DNA of 64,000 nucleotides from Prosopocoilus inquinatus (Eukaryota; Arthropoda; Insecta; Coleoptera; Lucanidae), in assembly GCA_036172665.1 (NCBI GenBank), contig CM069870.1, positions 23,968,001 through 24,032,000 of the forward strand. The letters run 5' to 3'. Of this stretch, positions 45,240-57,047 are shown one piece after another. Each line of letters opens with the position of its first letter. The first letter of the stretch is position 1. The position numbers and the translations under genes were made by a program. A model generated the notes under the pieces. The model saw only the letters and a program-made list of their open reading frames with translations. It was not told the DNA's origin and searched no databases.

Positions 45240-48186
45240 TATAACGCGCGAAAAATTCAAATAAATTAATTTTTGAAATTACTGAAATCGGATGAATTAA
45301 TAATAACAGAGTTATGGTGTGGGGCATCTTTTCGTAAGACACCCTCTACATATTGCTCAGTATTTTGGCATATAAAGTTGCCTGTACTTGAATAAATCGA
45401 ATTTAATAATTTCAGAGCCTAAAATTGTTTTTACTTTGACAAGTTACCGACAATTTCCGACACTGCACACGGTGTTCATGTATAGATACGGTCAACAGAT
45501 GTCGTTGGCGTTAGGAAATAAAAAATAAAATTGAATCGTTTAAAATAAAAATTGAAACGGGTTGCGTTTGTGTAAAAATGAACAGTCCAGCATAGGCGTG
45601 GAAAATGGTAAGTAAAATAAGGATTTAGTACAAAACAGTTTTATTGAACAAACATGAATTTTGTATATTAATAGTGTTTTCAAAACATCAAACAATCTCG
45701 ACTACCGAAACGTACCTTCTGAAATAACATTACAGCAGGGGCCGAATAGCTGTAATTTCAAGATTCGGTATTCGTTCATACTTCCCCGGAAAGTTCTCAG
45801 TCCTAAACTCACGATAATTATTCTTCGAGTGATATCTTATTGGCTGAGACAAATGACAGAAATAATTAATTTTCGTTAATCAATAGCCCTTTTCTACTGA
45901 TGTTTCTTGTAAACGTTTCACTACCAAATCCTCCCGCTTCTTCAGCACATACAATTTTGCAATATAAAACAGGCACTGAATTCTCAGGTTTCATTATTTG
46001 TTATGGTTTCCGAGGAAAGGTCCTAAATCAAGATAGTTTAAAGAAATTACGTTTGTTTCCTTCTTGAGAAGTCCTCCATGAGGGTGAAACAGAAAGAGAA
46101 AGAGAAAGGAGACTCCCAAGGAGAGGACGTCCAAAATGCAAACAGAAACACTTTATAGAATAATAGATAAATAAGTTCGAAATTCCCTAGCTCGAGAGGA
46201 GATGTGGGTCGTGGGTCGATCTTCAACGATAATTTGTTTAAGGGCGCCAGAGATAATTTTTCAACGGGAATCCTTGTAAAACCAAAACGGTCATTTCTAC
46301 GAATAGATCATCTCGTTTCTATTATTATGCAAAAAGATGGTGGACCGCTTAATTTCAACAAAGAAACTAAAACACGTAAAATGCAATAGATATTTAACTA
46401 ACTATAAATCAAATGACAAGATTTAAAAAGCTATTCGAATTACTAATAATCTTGATATGAAATTAGCAGTCGTTAATTAACAAATAATCAACAAATACTT
46501 GCTTAATCAGATCTGATAGGTAAAGCTTCGTTACGAACAGTCGGCAATAGAAGGGCCGGCGATAAATGCCGTCAACGACAAAAGAATAAGCAACCGTAAA
46601 AACCTGAAAGAGAGAGAGAGAGTCAAGAACGAAGAATAATTAGCGATAACTGAATTAACACATTGCACAATCGCAGGCCTTATCTGTGTATAACTTTCAC
46701 AGGCTTCTTAATATTAATGCACAAAATGCACTGGCGTCACAAGAGTGGTTTCCAAAGCCGGCATCATGTTTCGTCCACACGGACTAAACCTCTCCAAATG
46801 AAAAAAACACAACGCACTCTTCGAATGAAATCTAGAAAGAGAGACGAAATTACTGGGATGTATAACAAAGTGAAGACATGCAGGAGGAAGAGCGACTAAA
46901 ATTTAAACAGAAGTACTTTTGAAAAGGAAAATATACTGAAATGGCAGTTCGGGTGGAGCAGGAGAAAAGATTAAAACTTGGAAGAAGAGGATTTGGACGT
47001 TATGGCATTGACTATGATACAATAAAATATTAAAAATTGAAAGATTTTAATTATCATTACAAAATTTCTTTGATTGTCGATTTTCATCATCGCGCATTCG
47101 ATCACATATTCCTTTTTTTTCTTCTAAGAAACAAACGAACAACACAATAGATTGAATTAGCAGCGAGAGCCGATGATGTTTTAAAAATTTATTATTAACA
47201 TGAATATCCTTCATAAATAACATGCTAGTTATTGTTACGTTAGCGTATTATAATTATATACTGGAAATAAAATTACATGCCGACCTCGTTTGAAACAATG
47301 AAACAATGACTAAATGATTTAAATATAAAACGTTTTGCGGTTTCGAAAAGAAGAAGAAGAAGAAGAATAAGAAAAAATATCACCTGTAGATAGAGTTGCC
47401 TTATCCTCTGAAACAAAAAATAGAAAAAGAAAAGAAAAGAAAAGCAGCGCGCTTGGTAGTTGTTGAGCACCTGAATTTATGTAGATCACATCACAGCTCT
47501 CTCTCTTTCTGTTTTTTTGTTTTGTTTTGTTTTTTTTTTTTAATTCAGTGCGGTTATAAACAATGTAGTACGGCGATCCTATCTACCACCACCCAAGGTC
47601 CACTTTTATGTCAAAACGTTTTCGATTTCCATTGTTTTGCGCGCGTGCATTGCGCGGTTTCTTAGAGGCTTCTGAATTATTTGTTTTCTGCGCAATTTGA
47701 TTTATGAAGTCCGCCTATTATTTATACTTTTAAATGCCGCGCTTTGGCGAAATGACGCGGTACGACGCGATGCGCCGCGACACGACGATCGTTTACACTT
47801 ATTTAATCTGCGCTACCGAACGAAGAAGTATTTGTAACTACAAAATGAGTTGTAAAAAGATTCTAAAAAAAAAACTTCACAGTACTGATTGTTGTGTTAG
47901 AGGGCAGCAGCTCGCCAAGTCAAACAATTTCGATCTTTTGATTAATCGTGTGTTCATGCAAACTCGTTTCGAATTACGTTCTATTGTATGCTTTGATGAG
48001 AGGTGGCGTGTACGTTTTGAGTTTTGACGGACTTGACGTGTATCTAAGAAACGCATGATGTATACTGATTCTAAACGAATTGTTTTATACAATTATAAAA
48101 AAAAGTAAGTTGTCAATAAGCAAGTAGAGAGAGGAAAAACTGCTGAAGAGAATTCTCCAATAAGTACATGTAATAAAATCCTTTTG
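45240..48186. other. Unassigned sequence
   Basis: No gene is recognised. A box-A-like dispersed repeat (CCCTAGCTCGAGAGGAGATG) lies at 46186, purine-rich stretches at 46085-46125 and 46605-46625, and a (GAA)n run at 47348-47367. The part 47590-47830 is CpG-richer (GCGCGCGTGCATTGCGCGG, GACGCGGTACGACGCGATGC) and single-copy. Several frames of 70-97 codons have no domain. Confidence 0.35.
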
Positions 48187-48450
48187 TCATTGCTCGAACC
48201 GAGGTCGAAATAGATCAGTTTGAAACTGCATGGTTTTCAAGGCCAATAAATGAGTTTTAGGGACTCAATACAAGGATGGATCTCAAATAGTAATCAAACC
48301 ACAACTAAACCAATAAGAGTCTAGTTTTGTTACTAATCGAACCGTAGCCAAAACGAACAACTTTAAATTAAAACCAAATAATAATCATATGAAATACAAT
48401 TTATTTAATAAAAAAATATACCTGGTGACTCAATAAAGGCGGCGTCGGCG
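48187..48450 (+). repeat. Dispersed repeat, copy 2 (partner at 7278-7500)
   Basis: CGAACCGAGG, GGTTTTCAAGGCCAATAAAT, CCAATAAGAGTCTAGTTTTG and ATACCTGGTGACTCAATAAA match copy 1 in order. Confidence 0.6.
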
Positions 48451-48461
48451 GTACATCACAA

Positions 48462-48765
48462 ACCGCAATACCTACAGCTTCAGGAGAAAAAAAAATCATA
48501 ATTGAAGTAACCAAGAGAAATTCAAAGAAAATATTAAGTATATGGATTAATCGCAAGGGGGCGCAATTAACGGTGTCTGGAGATTTGCGTCGCGAACATT
48601 TGCGCCTCTCGAATTAAATTTACGAAGAACAGTCAGGTACTGTCATTAGCAATTTTACATTTGTGCGGCAGAAGAAATTAGAATTTTTCGACCACTTTGG
48701 TAAATTATATTTCTGCAAATTTTAAATAAAATTATTTCCGTCACTTTTAATTGCGCATGTGTATA
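48462..48765 (+). repeat. Foldback family A, left end of copy 2
   Basis: AAACCGCAATACCTACAGCT, a purine-rich stretch, then AACCAAGAGAAATTCAAAG match the inverse of 53960-54048. The two may be the ends of one composite element spanning 48.5-54.05 kb, later interrupted by other insertions. Confidence 0.5.
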
Positions 48766-50519
48766 CAGGGTGAGTTTTTTTCGATGTTTAGCATGGGGAT
48801 CTTGGAAACTAGCAGAGCTAGAGAGACGGTTAAATGGGGAAAGATTTGTAGCTTTAGGTAGTTAATTTAATGCAACTTTTGTTTCTTACTTAATGTTCAT
48901 GGCTGGCTAGATATTTCGAAAAAACTGAATCTTTACAATTTCGTTAAATGCGAATGGCTCGGTTATTCTTGATTTTAGAGAAAAGTTGTAAAGACAAGAG
49001 TTGTACTGAATTATGTTCATAATTAAATAGTCTAACTAAATTTTTCATATAAATTCTTATTTTCGAGTTATGACATAAACTTTTAATGGAAAACCTAGTA
49101 GATCATAATTGCAAAAAATTGTTTTTTTTTTTACATAAAAATAAAACAGCGACATAATAAGTCATCCTTTACAAGGCGGCCATGCTTGCTGTCAAAGCAT
49201 AATGAATTGACTACTTTCTAGTAGAACGTCTGTCAAATTATCAAAAGCTTCTAGTCCATCTTCTCTCAAGTCTTCTATTGTCGTACACAACCTTCGGATA
49301 GACTTTATCTTTTCTAGCTCCCCAATTTAATTCGTCCAACATATTTTCAAAATCATTTGTAAAAAATGAAGACAACGGTCACCAATGAAGTACCATTAAG
49401 AATTGTTCATCCAATTATACTGCACCAAACCTTCAATGCTCGTTGTGTATATTAAACATGTCACTATTTATAAGCTTGGTTCATCCGTTGTCATGTTCTT
49501 GCTTTCATTTCAATTTGTCGGGTCAAAGTTGATTTATTTTTCTTTACATACGCTAGTACATTTATCTCAAGCAGCTTCGTCAATTGAGTTGGTCAGTGGC
49601 GGCTCATAATGATTTACTACAGTTGGGCAACAACTGCAAAAGGGAAAGGTAGGTGCATTTTAGAAATAAATCTGTTTTTCAAGGCTGTCCCGAAATGGAG
49701 CCGACATATGCAACTTCAAAAGGACAGAATGGGCACTGCCCACCTTGGCCATCCCAACGAGCCGCCATTGGAGTTCGTTCTGATCCTGATTGGTTTACAG
49801 AAGGAACCATATTCTCTCAAACTGTCATAAAATCTTTTAAATTTAGGCAGTGAAGGCTGGCGATTATAAAAATATCAGTCAAAATATTTTTGTGCAATTT
49901 GGATGGCACATTTTTGAAACTGAACGTAACACTTGATCATTTTGATTAGAAAAATTCATTTCAAGGACAAACTACACTTATCAAGTGTGGTGGTAGTAAA
50001 CTTCAAGATGATATAATTGCATTTGTAAATTAACATTTGTTTCCATGGCCAACCATATTAACTATTTCGAAAGAGGAAAACTACCCAATCTCCGTTATTT
50101 TTTTAAATAAACATATCGGCTGATACATCGTTGGAAAGGTAAAAAATGCCATTTTTTTAACCATGGCCTACTAGGGTTTCCATAAAAAAAAAACAAGTTT
50201 ATGTTATAACTCGAAAATAGGAATTTACTTTGAAAATTTAGTTCGACTATTTAATTAAGAACATAATTTTGTACAACTTTTGCCTTTACAACTTTTCCCT
50301 AAAATTAAAAATAACCGAGCTATATGCATTTAACGAAATTATAAGAATTCAGTTTTTTCGAAATATCAGGCAGCCATGAAATTTCAGTAAGAAACAAAAG
50401 CTGCATTAAACTGACCACCTAAAACTACAAATCTCTCCCCATTTAACCGTCTCTCTAGCTCTGGTAGTTTCCAAGATCCCCATGCTAAACATCGAAAAAA
50501 AAAAAAAAAACTCACCCAG
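48766..50519. mobile_element. CAGGGTGAG foldback element (1754 bp, arms about 365 bp)
   Basis: The left arm 48766-49125 and right arm 50160-50519 are inverted and well conserved. Boxes include TAGCATGGGGATCTTGGAAA, CTAGAGAGACGGTTAAATGG, TTTCGAAAAAACTGAATTC-like and TCGAGTTATRACATAAACTT. TA flanks both ends (48764-48765 and 50520-50521). The core 49126-50159 holds no recognised protein: frames at 49609-49830 and 49653-49853 overlap in different phases and lack a domain. Part of the core (49155-49205) resembles 23360-23410. Confidence 0.85.
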
Positions 50520-51085
50520 TATATTTGTAACTGCTTATTTATGATATACTTGTGCTGTTTTTCTGAACTAGTATTTGTATTTCTGAATTAGTACATTTTT
50601 GTTTTGTGTTTTAGTGAATTTTATTCAACGTTGTGCTATTTGTTTATTAATAAACATTATTAATAAAGATTGGTGATTCTTCGTTAGAACTTATTGAAAG
50701 CTCGCAAGGTATTTATTTAAAAAAAAAATTTTAATTAATAGCTATGCCTTCCAAATAGTAAATTTAACAAATATGGAAATATGTAATTTTTTCTTGAGAT
50801 GTAAAATATATAGTTTTCATGTATTATTATTTAGGCAGAGTATTATCACTAAAGAACGGTCAGTCCTACAGGAGACAGGTGGAAGGGAGCTGTACGAATT
50901 GGCGATCACGTTTCGCGTTCTGCCTTGATTTGAATGCTCTGTCTTCAATTCATCGCAGTAGGAAGCGTAACAAACATTTACCAATTTATTCAATGGAAGA
51001 GACTGTCGGCGCTTGGTGAAACATTATAATAATAAAGTAAAATAAAATAAAAATACTCGGTATTGTTTCACTTAATATATTTAGT

Positions 51086-51126
51086 ACTCAATGCACATTT
51101 CGGCTGTTATGCCATCGTCAGGAGTT
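51086..51126 (-). ncRNA. Hammerhead-ribozyme-like motif, left of the pair
   Basis: On the minus strand the order is ACTC, CTGACGA, T, GGC-ATAACA-GCC, GAAA, TGTGCA, TT, GAGT. All core positions are canonical, stem I (ACTC/GAGT) is perfect, and stem III can be one U-A pair closing a GUGC loop. One extra U precedes stem II. Confidence 0.65.
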
Positions 51127-51181
51127 ATATTAAAAAACTTATTTTGTTATTATTAATTAAAAAAAACTTTTTTTCAAGTAT

Positions 51182-51222
51182 AACTCCTGACGATGGCATA
51201 ACAGCCGAAATGTGCATTGAGT
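51182..51222 (+). ncRNA. Hammerhead-ribozyme-like motif, right of the pair
   Basis: The plus strand carries the same motif as the left member: CTGACGA at 51187-51193, stem II GGC/GCC, GAAA at 51207-51210, then TGTGCATT and GAGT. The two motifs sit head to head, so a transcript of either strand contains one sense copy and one antisense copy that could pair with it. Confidence 0.65.
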
Positions 51223-51470
51223 ACTAAATACATTAAGTGAAACAATACCGAGTATTTTTATTTTATCAGACTTTATTATTTACATAATACTTCTTTCTTG
51301 AGTTTAATTTTTATTCTATCAGCATTGTTTTTAAATGTTAATTTTGCTTCTTACTATGAAGCAGTACGCGAAAGCGCGTGATTACTAACTCCTATGACAC
51401 CCTTCCACCTGCCTCCTGTACGAGTTTCCGTTCTTTAAATATCATATTCACACTAAATAGTTTATTATTG

Positions 51471-52225
51471 GAATTACGGCAGCTTCTATCAAAATTCCAA
51501 AGAAATTTACACTGTCAAGCTTAATCCAAATTCTTTATCTCTCATGGACACCTCTGTAACTATAACAGAAAAAGAAAATAACTAGGCGTCAAGTTTCGAT
51601 CTCCATAGCATAAATACAAATTGGCTATTTTCTTGTTTTTATCATTAGAAACAAAAGTTGGCAATCTCAACTTTCCGTCAATTGTTCAAATAAATTTTTG
51701 ATAAATATATTTTTTGATAAATGTAATCCATGGAAGACAAAACGTTTATCTAGATTACTAAAGTACTTTATTTGCTTGTAGGTTACTACATTCGTTTACA
51801 CTTCCATGGTCTGTCTTTATCAAAAATTTATTTGGACATATGCTATATTAAGTTAGATCAGAGAATATAGAGAATCATACAACGCTACAAGAAAAAAAAA
51901 GTGTTTTTTTTATATTTACAGAAACTTAAGTACTAAACAGCCTTGGATTTCTGCAAATGTATACAGTGTACGAGTTACCTTATTAAGTCTAATTTGGTTT
52001 AATAAAAAAAAGCAATGGATAAATGTGATCATTTTTGATCCGCAAAAAATAAGTTTTCAGTTAAATTTTCTCACGGCATAATTTTCCAGATAAATTTTCG
52101 TCTACGCCAGAAAAAGGTAATTTGCCAAAACCGACTCGCAAATGTTCAACTTTAAATTTTTACCTGATATTGAGCACCTTTTCTTAGAATGGCGCAAATA
52201 TGCGCGGCGCAATTGTCCCGGATTC
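51471..52225. repeat. Mostly unassigned; hairpin at 51680-51838
   Basis: TCAAATAAATTTTTGATAAA near 51684 is inverted at 51815-51838, with CCATGGAAG inverted further in. The remainder shows no gene or repeat unit. Confidence 0.5.
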
Positions 52226-54048
52226 ACAATCAACAGGCTCAACAATCAAAATTAATTTTACTAGCAAAAGTCTCAGAATAAGGTGCAGCTTTGATAGCGC
52301 CATTAGAAAGTTGAATTAATTCTGCACAATTTTGATTATAAAGTTATTATCGCATCACCATTAATAAGGGTGGAGCAAACAGTTGAATTATACTTTAACA
52401 AATATCACAACTTCTAGATTCTTGATCAGAAATTAACGAACTTCGGCTTATTTGAAAAGGAACTCTAAGCTGATTTCAAATTTATATTCAATGACTCCGG
52501 CTACTTTGTTATAAAGTAGTTAGAGGGCGCTACTTGCAAAAGTAATAGTTTTTTCCAGTTTTCCAAGAAAAAAATTAAATGGAAAGAGGTATTTCTTCTA
52601 CAATGGTTACAAAGCATCCAATAAGAAGAACATTTTGGTAAAAATTCGAATTTGATAACGTTTTTCGTTCTTTATTGTAATCAACAATGGTTGAAGATCT
52701 GCAGCTAAAATGTTTTCAAAATGTTATTGATCTTTCATTTCGAAATAGTTTGGAAACTGGGAAAAACGAATACTTTTGCAAGTAGCGTCCTTTAACTACT
52801 TTATAACAAATTAGCTGGAGTCGTTAAAAATAAAAATAAAAACTTTAAATCAGCTAAAAATTTCCTTTCAAGCCAGCCAAAGTTTGTTAATTTCTGATAA
52901 AGAGTACATAATTTATGATATTTTTTTAAAATAAACAAATTAAATTAAAACATTATTAAGGGTGACGGAAACAAACATCAGAGTCGCAGAAGGAGTACGT
53001 AATACATTCGGTATAAAAAGTGTCCAACACTAAGTGGGTCGAATTCTTTTCCCTGAATATAATCTTTTCAAGCAGAAGAAATCGAGAACTTTTCGGTCGC
53101 TGAAACGGGAAATACACTTGCCTTGCTTCGTCACCGATTGACCAATTGTTTTTAATTTTCTAAAACATTTACTTATTTTTTTTAAATTTAAATTTCCGTC
53201 CTAGATTTCTTGTTTTCCTCAGTGTTCAACCACGACCAGCTCAATTGATTTGTCATACACGGCCAGTCTAAACCAAAGATCATTAAAAAATGTTTTGTTT
53301 TGGAAAGAATGAAAAGCGGGTGTCAAGGTGGCGCCCTCAAATTCTAAGCTAGTGTCAAAATTACCGTCATCTTGAAATATTTGGTTATGAGAAATGTCAA
53401 TTCGCCTTGACAGTTAGGTTGTGGAAAAAAGCGTCGGTGTCATAACCATGGTAACACCTAATTAATAAGTATGAGAGGGCGAAAGTTGACACGCTTCATG
53501 GCTTGCTTTACTGGAACATATTTGTAGGCGAATTGGATTATTGGACCGTATATGACATATCAATTCAGCTGGCCGTGGTTCAACATTGTATAGTTGATCG
53601 TCATTTGTTTTGCTATGTCAGTTATAATTTATTTAGAGCTTAACTTAGCTTAACTAAAGCCAACGCGCGGCCGGAGCTTTGATCATATTCCGGTGGAGTT
53701 CTCGAGTTACTATTCTGCTGATCAGGCCCCAATTAGGGCCGAAATAGCTCTACAGAAGACGCAGAGAAGAGAACCCCACTTTAATCGTATCACCCTTAAT
53801 AATGGTGATACGATACTAAGTCTAAAACCAAAGTTGTGGAGAAATAATTCAGCTTTCCAATGACATTATCAAAACTGCAGTTTATTCTGAGACTTTTTCT
53901 AGTAAAACCAATTTTTATTGTTGAGCGTATTGATTGAGCCCGCTTTGGGGTCAACTAGATACTTAAAAATATTTCCCTTGAATTTCTTTTGGTAACTTTG
54001 ACTCTGATTCTTTACTCTCGAAGCCGTAGGTATTACAGTTTTGCTATA
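52226..54048. mobile_element. Foldback family A, copy 2, with an inner palindrome
   Basis: The outer arms 52238-52385 and 53783-53942 are inverted (GCTCAACAATCAAAATT, AAAAGTCTCAGAATAA, TATCGYATCACCATTA). An inner palindrome runs at 52395-52680 and 52685-52980 (GAAATTAACGAACTTCGGCT, TAAAGTAGTTAGAGGGCGCT). The right end 53950-54048 matches the ends of copy 1 and of 61859-61930. The interval 52985-53780 is not shared with copy 1. No transposase is seen. Confidence 0.65.
53713..53757 (+). ncRNA. Hammerhead-like motif, isolated
   Basis: TTCTG (stem I), CTGATCA (canonical except G8 changed to C), stem II GGCCC/GGGCC, GAAA, TAGCTCTA, CAGAA (stem I). Stem lengths and order fit a hammerhead, but the G8 change should abolish catalysis. 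No extra base precedes stem II here. Confidence 0.45.
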
Positions 54049-54231
54049 CAGGATGCTGCATTTTGAAACGCAACGTAGGAAATCCCATGTTAATTTGAAG
54101 GTGCTCGAATATTAGCTTCCCTAATTACACTACTCAAAAAATAAAAGTAGTCATTTTTGTGTTTTGACTTGTATTTGGCATGTGCTGAACATTTTTAAAT
54201 ATTAACTTGATTAAGTGCAAATTAATTTATA
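54049..54231 (+). repeat. CAGGATGCTGC-type repeat
   Basis: CAGGATGCTGCATTTTGAAA then CGCAACGTAGGAAATCCCAT matches 61933-62010. In both places it directly follows the end of foldback family A. Confidence 0.6.
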
Positions 54232-55554
54232 CAGGGTGTTCATGGGAAGCCGCTACAATAGCTAACTTTCTTATTTGTATTTTTATGAAGTAACTTAAAT
54301 TAGGAAAGTTTTACGACCTTTCCTCTTCGGTTTTATAGTACTTTCAAAAAAACAAATGGCAATCAGATTTTCGAGATTTTCAATTGTTTTCAACTTTTTT
54401 AAATGGAATGTTAGGTTTTTTATCATCGCATCGCGTTCAGGATGTCAAATTAATTATGTTTCTAAAATATCATCTCCCAAAGCCTACTATTTTAGAAATG
54501 ATTTAGTAACAAAATCTCGCTGTTCACGGGAAATGGCTACAATAGCTAACTTTTTTATTTGAAATTTTACGAAGTAGCTTAAATCAGGAAAGTTTCAGGA
54601 CCTTCCCTGCTCGATTTTATGGTACTCTCGGAGAAACAAATGACTGTCAGATTTTCGAGATTTTCAACTTTTTTAAATAGAACATTATATTTTTTATTAG
54701 CGTATCGTGTTCAGGATGTCAAATTAAGTATTTTTCTAAAATATTCCCCTCCTAGTCTACTATTTTATAAATTATTTGGTAAATAATGGTATTAGACATT
54801 TTAACATGTTGCGCTTTCAATATTTGGACCTAAGAGTTTTTAGTTTAAACTAAATTTAAACAAATTTAGAATCATGACAGTTCACAAAGGTGTGACAGTT
54901 TGAACACACTTCCTTTATTCTCTTGTTTCAATGCGCACTATATTGTATTCGTGAATAAAAAGACTATCGTAACGATACACTTCTTTCCGCGAATATCAAG
55001 ACTGAATTATTTATGAAATATTCTGTTTTGAGAGATATTATTTCACAGACATACTTAATTTGACATCCTGAATGCGATTTCATGATAAAAAACGTAATGT
55101 CCATTTCAAAAAGTTGAAAACAACGGAAAATCTCAAAAACCTGATAGTAACTTGTTTTTCCAAAGGTACCATAAAATCGAGAAGGGAAGGTTCTGAAACT
55201 TTTCTAATTTAAGCTACTTCGTGAAACTTCAAATAAAAAAGTTAGCTATTGTAGCCATTTCCCGTGAACATCGAGATTTTGTTACTAAATCATTTATAAA
55301 ATAGTAGGCTTTGGAAGATGATATTGTAGAGACATATTTAATTTGACATCCTGAACGCGATGCGATGATAAAAAACCTAAAATTCCAGTTAAAGAAGTTG
55401 AAAACAATTGAAAATCTCGAAAACCTGATTGTCATTTGTTTTTTTGAAAGTACCATAAAAACGAGGAGGAGAAGTCCTAAAACTTTTGTAATTTAAGTTA
55501 CTTCGTAAAAATACAAATAAAAGAGTTAGTTAGCGGCTTCCCAAGAACACCCTG
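54232..55554. mobile_element. CAGGGTGTTCATGGG foldback element (1323 bp)
   Basis: TA flanks both tips (54230-54231 and 55555-55556). Each arm holds two direct units of about 290 bp marked by GGCTACAATAGCTAACTTTY, AGATTTTCGAGATTTTCAA and GTTCAGGATGTCAAATTAA; the second arm is the inverse. Frames at 54356-54562 (plus) and 55229-55456 (minus) translate to very similar peptides (MAIRFSRFSIVFNFFKWN- and MTIRFSRFSIVFNFFNWN-like) simply because the arms are inverted copies. Neither resembles a known protein. Confidence 0.85.
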
Positions 55555-55556
55555 TA

Positions 55557-57047
55557 TACAAGTTAAGGGTGAACTAAACAAGCAACAGTATTACAGATAT
55601 GTTAAGTTTTACTTACAAATTTTAAGCTTTAGTAAAAATATGCCAACAAAAAATAGTGACTATTTTTCTAACATCTTGTTCTTCATTTCTTCAATTAATT
55701 AATACCACACGATTTTTTTTTCTTCTTGGCGTAATTAAATTCACGTATGACACAACAATTCAATTTGTAACTCTCTAACGTCGACGTGCCGGATGGAATA
55801 AATGTAGAATTGAATTGCAAATTGAACATATTTTTTGCTCTCCGGGCGCTTCTTCTTTGACGTCTGAAATTAGCGGCCTTGTTAACAATGTTCAGCAGAG
55901 CTCCGCGAGTCTCCTCTTCGTCATCTGACTATAACATACGATTGTATCACTTCACACGACCTTCGATCCGTTATATCCATTATTATTGCCTGCTTATGAT
56001 TTGCAGAAGTGCTTGACTTGCTTGCTTGCTTGGAGGTTCAGTCTACATATTCTGTCACCTTGGAGACCTTTACGTGGATTCTCGGAGTTGGGCGCAAAGC
56101 AATTTGCTTTTCCTTCTTCTAACCATTAGCATTTTTACTGAAACACGTTTTCAGCGTGAATCGAAACACACGGGGTAATGATACTTTGTAAATGTTACAA
56201 ATGTGAAAATTATATACCTAGATTATGTGACTTGCCCATAATCTGAAACAATGTAAAGCTAATGACGTTGTTTTCATTTTTTTTTGTTGGCTGTACCAGG
56301 ATGTCACAGATTTTCTCTGGAGAGTGTAGAAGCTATACATCCGGTTGCTTTAAATATAAATTAAAGTTGTAGGTCATTTTGTATTTTGCCAGACATAAAA
56401 CGAATCGACTGCGTTATTTCTATACTGACGAAGTTCCAGTTTCATAAATTGGCTGCCATGTGTATTACTAGCGCGGGGTATGTCCCCCCGGGGCGTGCTT
56501 TTAATTAACGCGGTCGTTTCATCCTCTTATTCCATTCATATAAATCGCATCATTATTGTTATTACCACTTCATCAAGTCGCCGTCATCATTATTTACGTG
56601 TTAAATTTATACGCATCTCTAATGTCTATCTAGTTAACCGTTAAAATTAAAATTATTTTTCTGTTATATAAATGTCTGAGATGTTACCCCTTCAATATCT
56701 GTACTCAAAAAGAAAGACTACTTCTATGGTATTTACGTTAGAAATGACTTGGAGAATCTGCCTAGCTCAGTGGAGACGGGGTGGACTAAAACATGATTGT
56801 CGGTAGTGCAACTGCTTTAAAAGAACCTTACTTTATGATGAAGACTGTGAATAACCGGCGTCCATCTCACTATTATTCAAATAAGAATAATTATTGTGAA
56901 AATGAAATCGAAAGGGTTTTTGTGGAAAGTCTTACGTAACATCGTGCTCTGAAATAATAATTACTCGACTCCTGCTTTGATATTATTTCAAAGTTATACT
57001 ATGGTATTCGAGATTAATTATTTTGAAAACAATTTCGTTACTAGAAT
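55557..57047. other. Unassigned sequence
   Basis: No gene is recognised. The part 55775-56110 is a single-copy, less AT-rich stretch. CTAGCGCGGGGTATGTCC and GGGGCGTGCTTTTAATTAAC lie at 56465-56515. The box-A-like repeat CCTAGCTCAGTGGAGACGGG is at 56761. Confidence 0.35.

Larger units (their letters stand above)
50818..51470. repeat. Composite palindrome with a head-to-head hammerhead-like pair
   Basis: The outer arms (50818-50920 and 51375-51470) share TACAGGAGACAGGTGGAAGG-type sequence in inverse. The inner arms (about 51029-51128 and 51179-51289) are almost perfect inverted copies around a 50 base spacer, each carrying a hammerhead-like core. Inverted terminal sequences with such motifs are typical of Penelope-like elements, but no protein is present here. 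Confidence 0.8.

Noticed and set aside
45905..45955. Another hammerhead-like core on the minus strand (CTGAAGAAG ... GTGAAACGTTTAC)
   Set aside because: The segment between the two boxes does not form a stem II, so only isolated boxes remain. It may be a Penelope-type relic but cannot be supported.
49609..49853. Overlapping 66-73 codon frames as a transposase remnant
   Set aside because: I could not match either to any transposase motif, and two phases are open at once, which suggests chance.
54356..55456. Two near-identical predicted peptides on opposite strands
   Set aside because: They lie in inverted arms of one foldback element; similarity is explained by the repeat. The second unit within each arm does not keep the frame intact.
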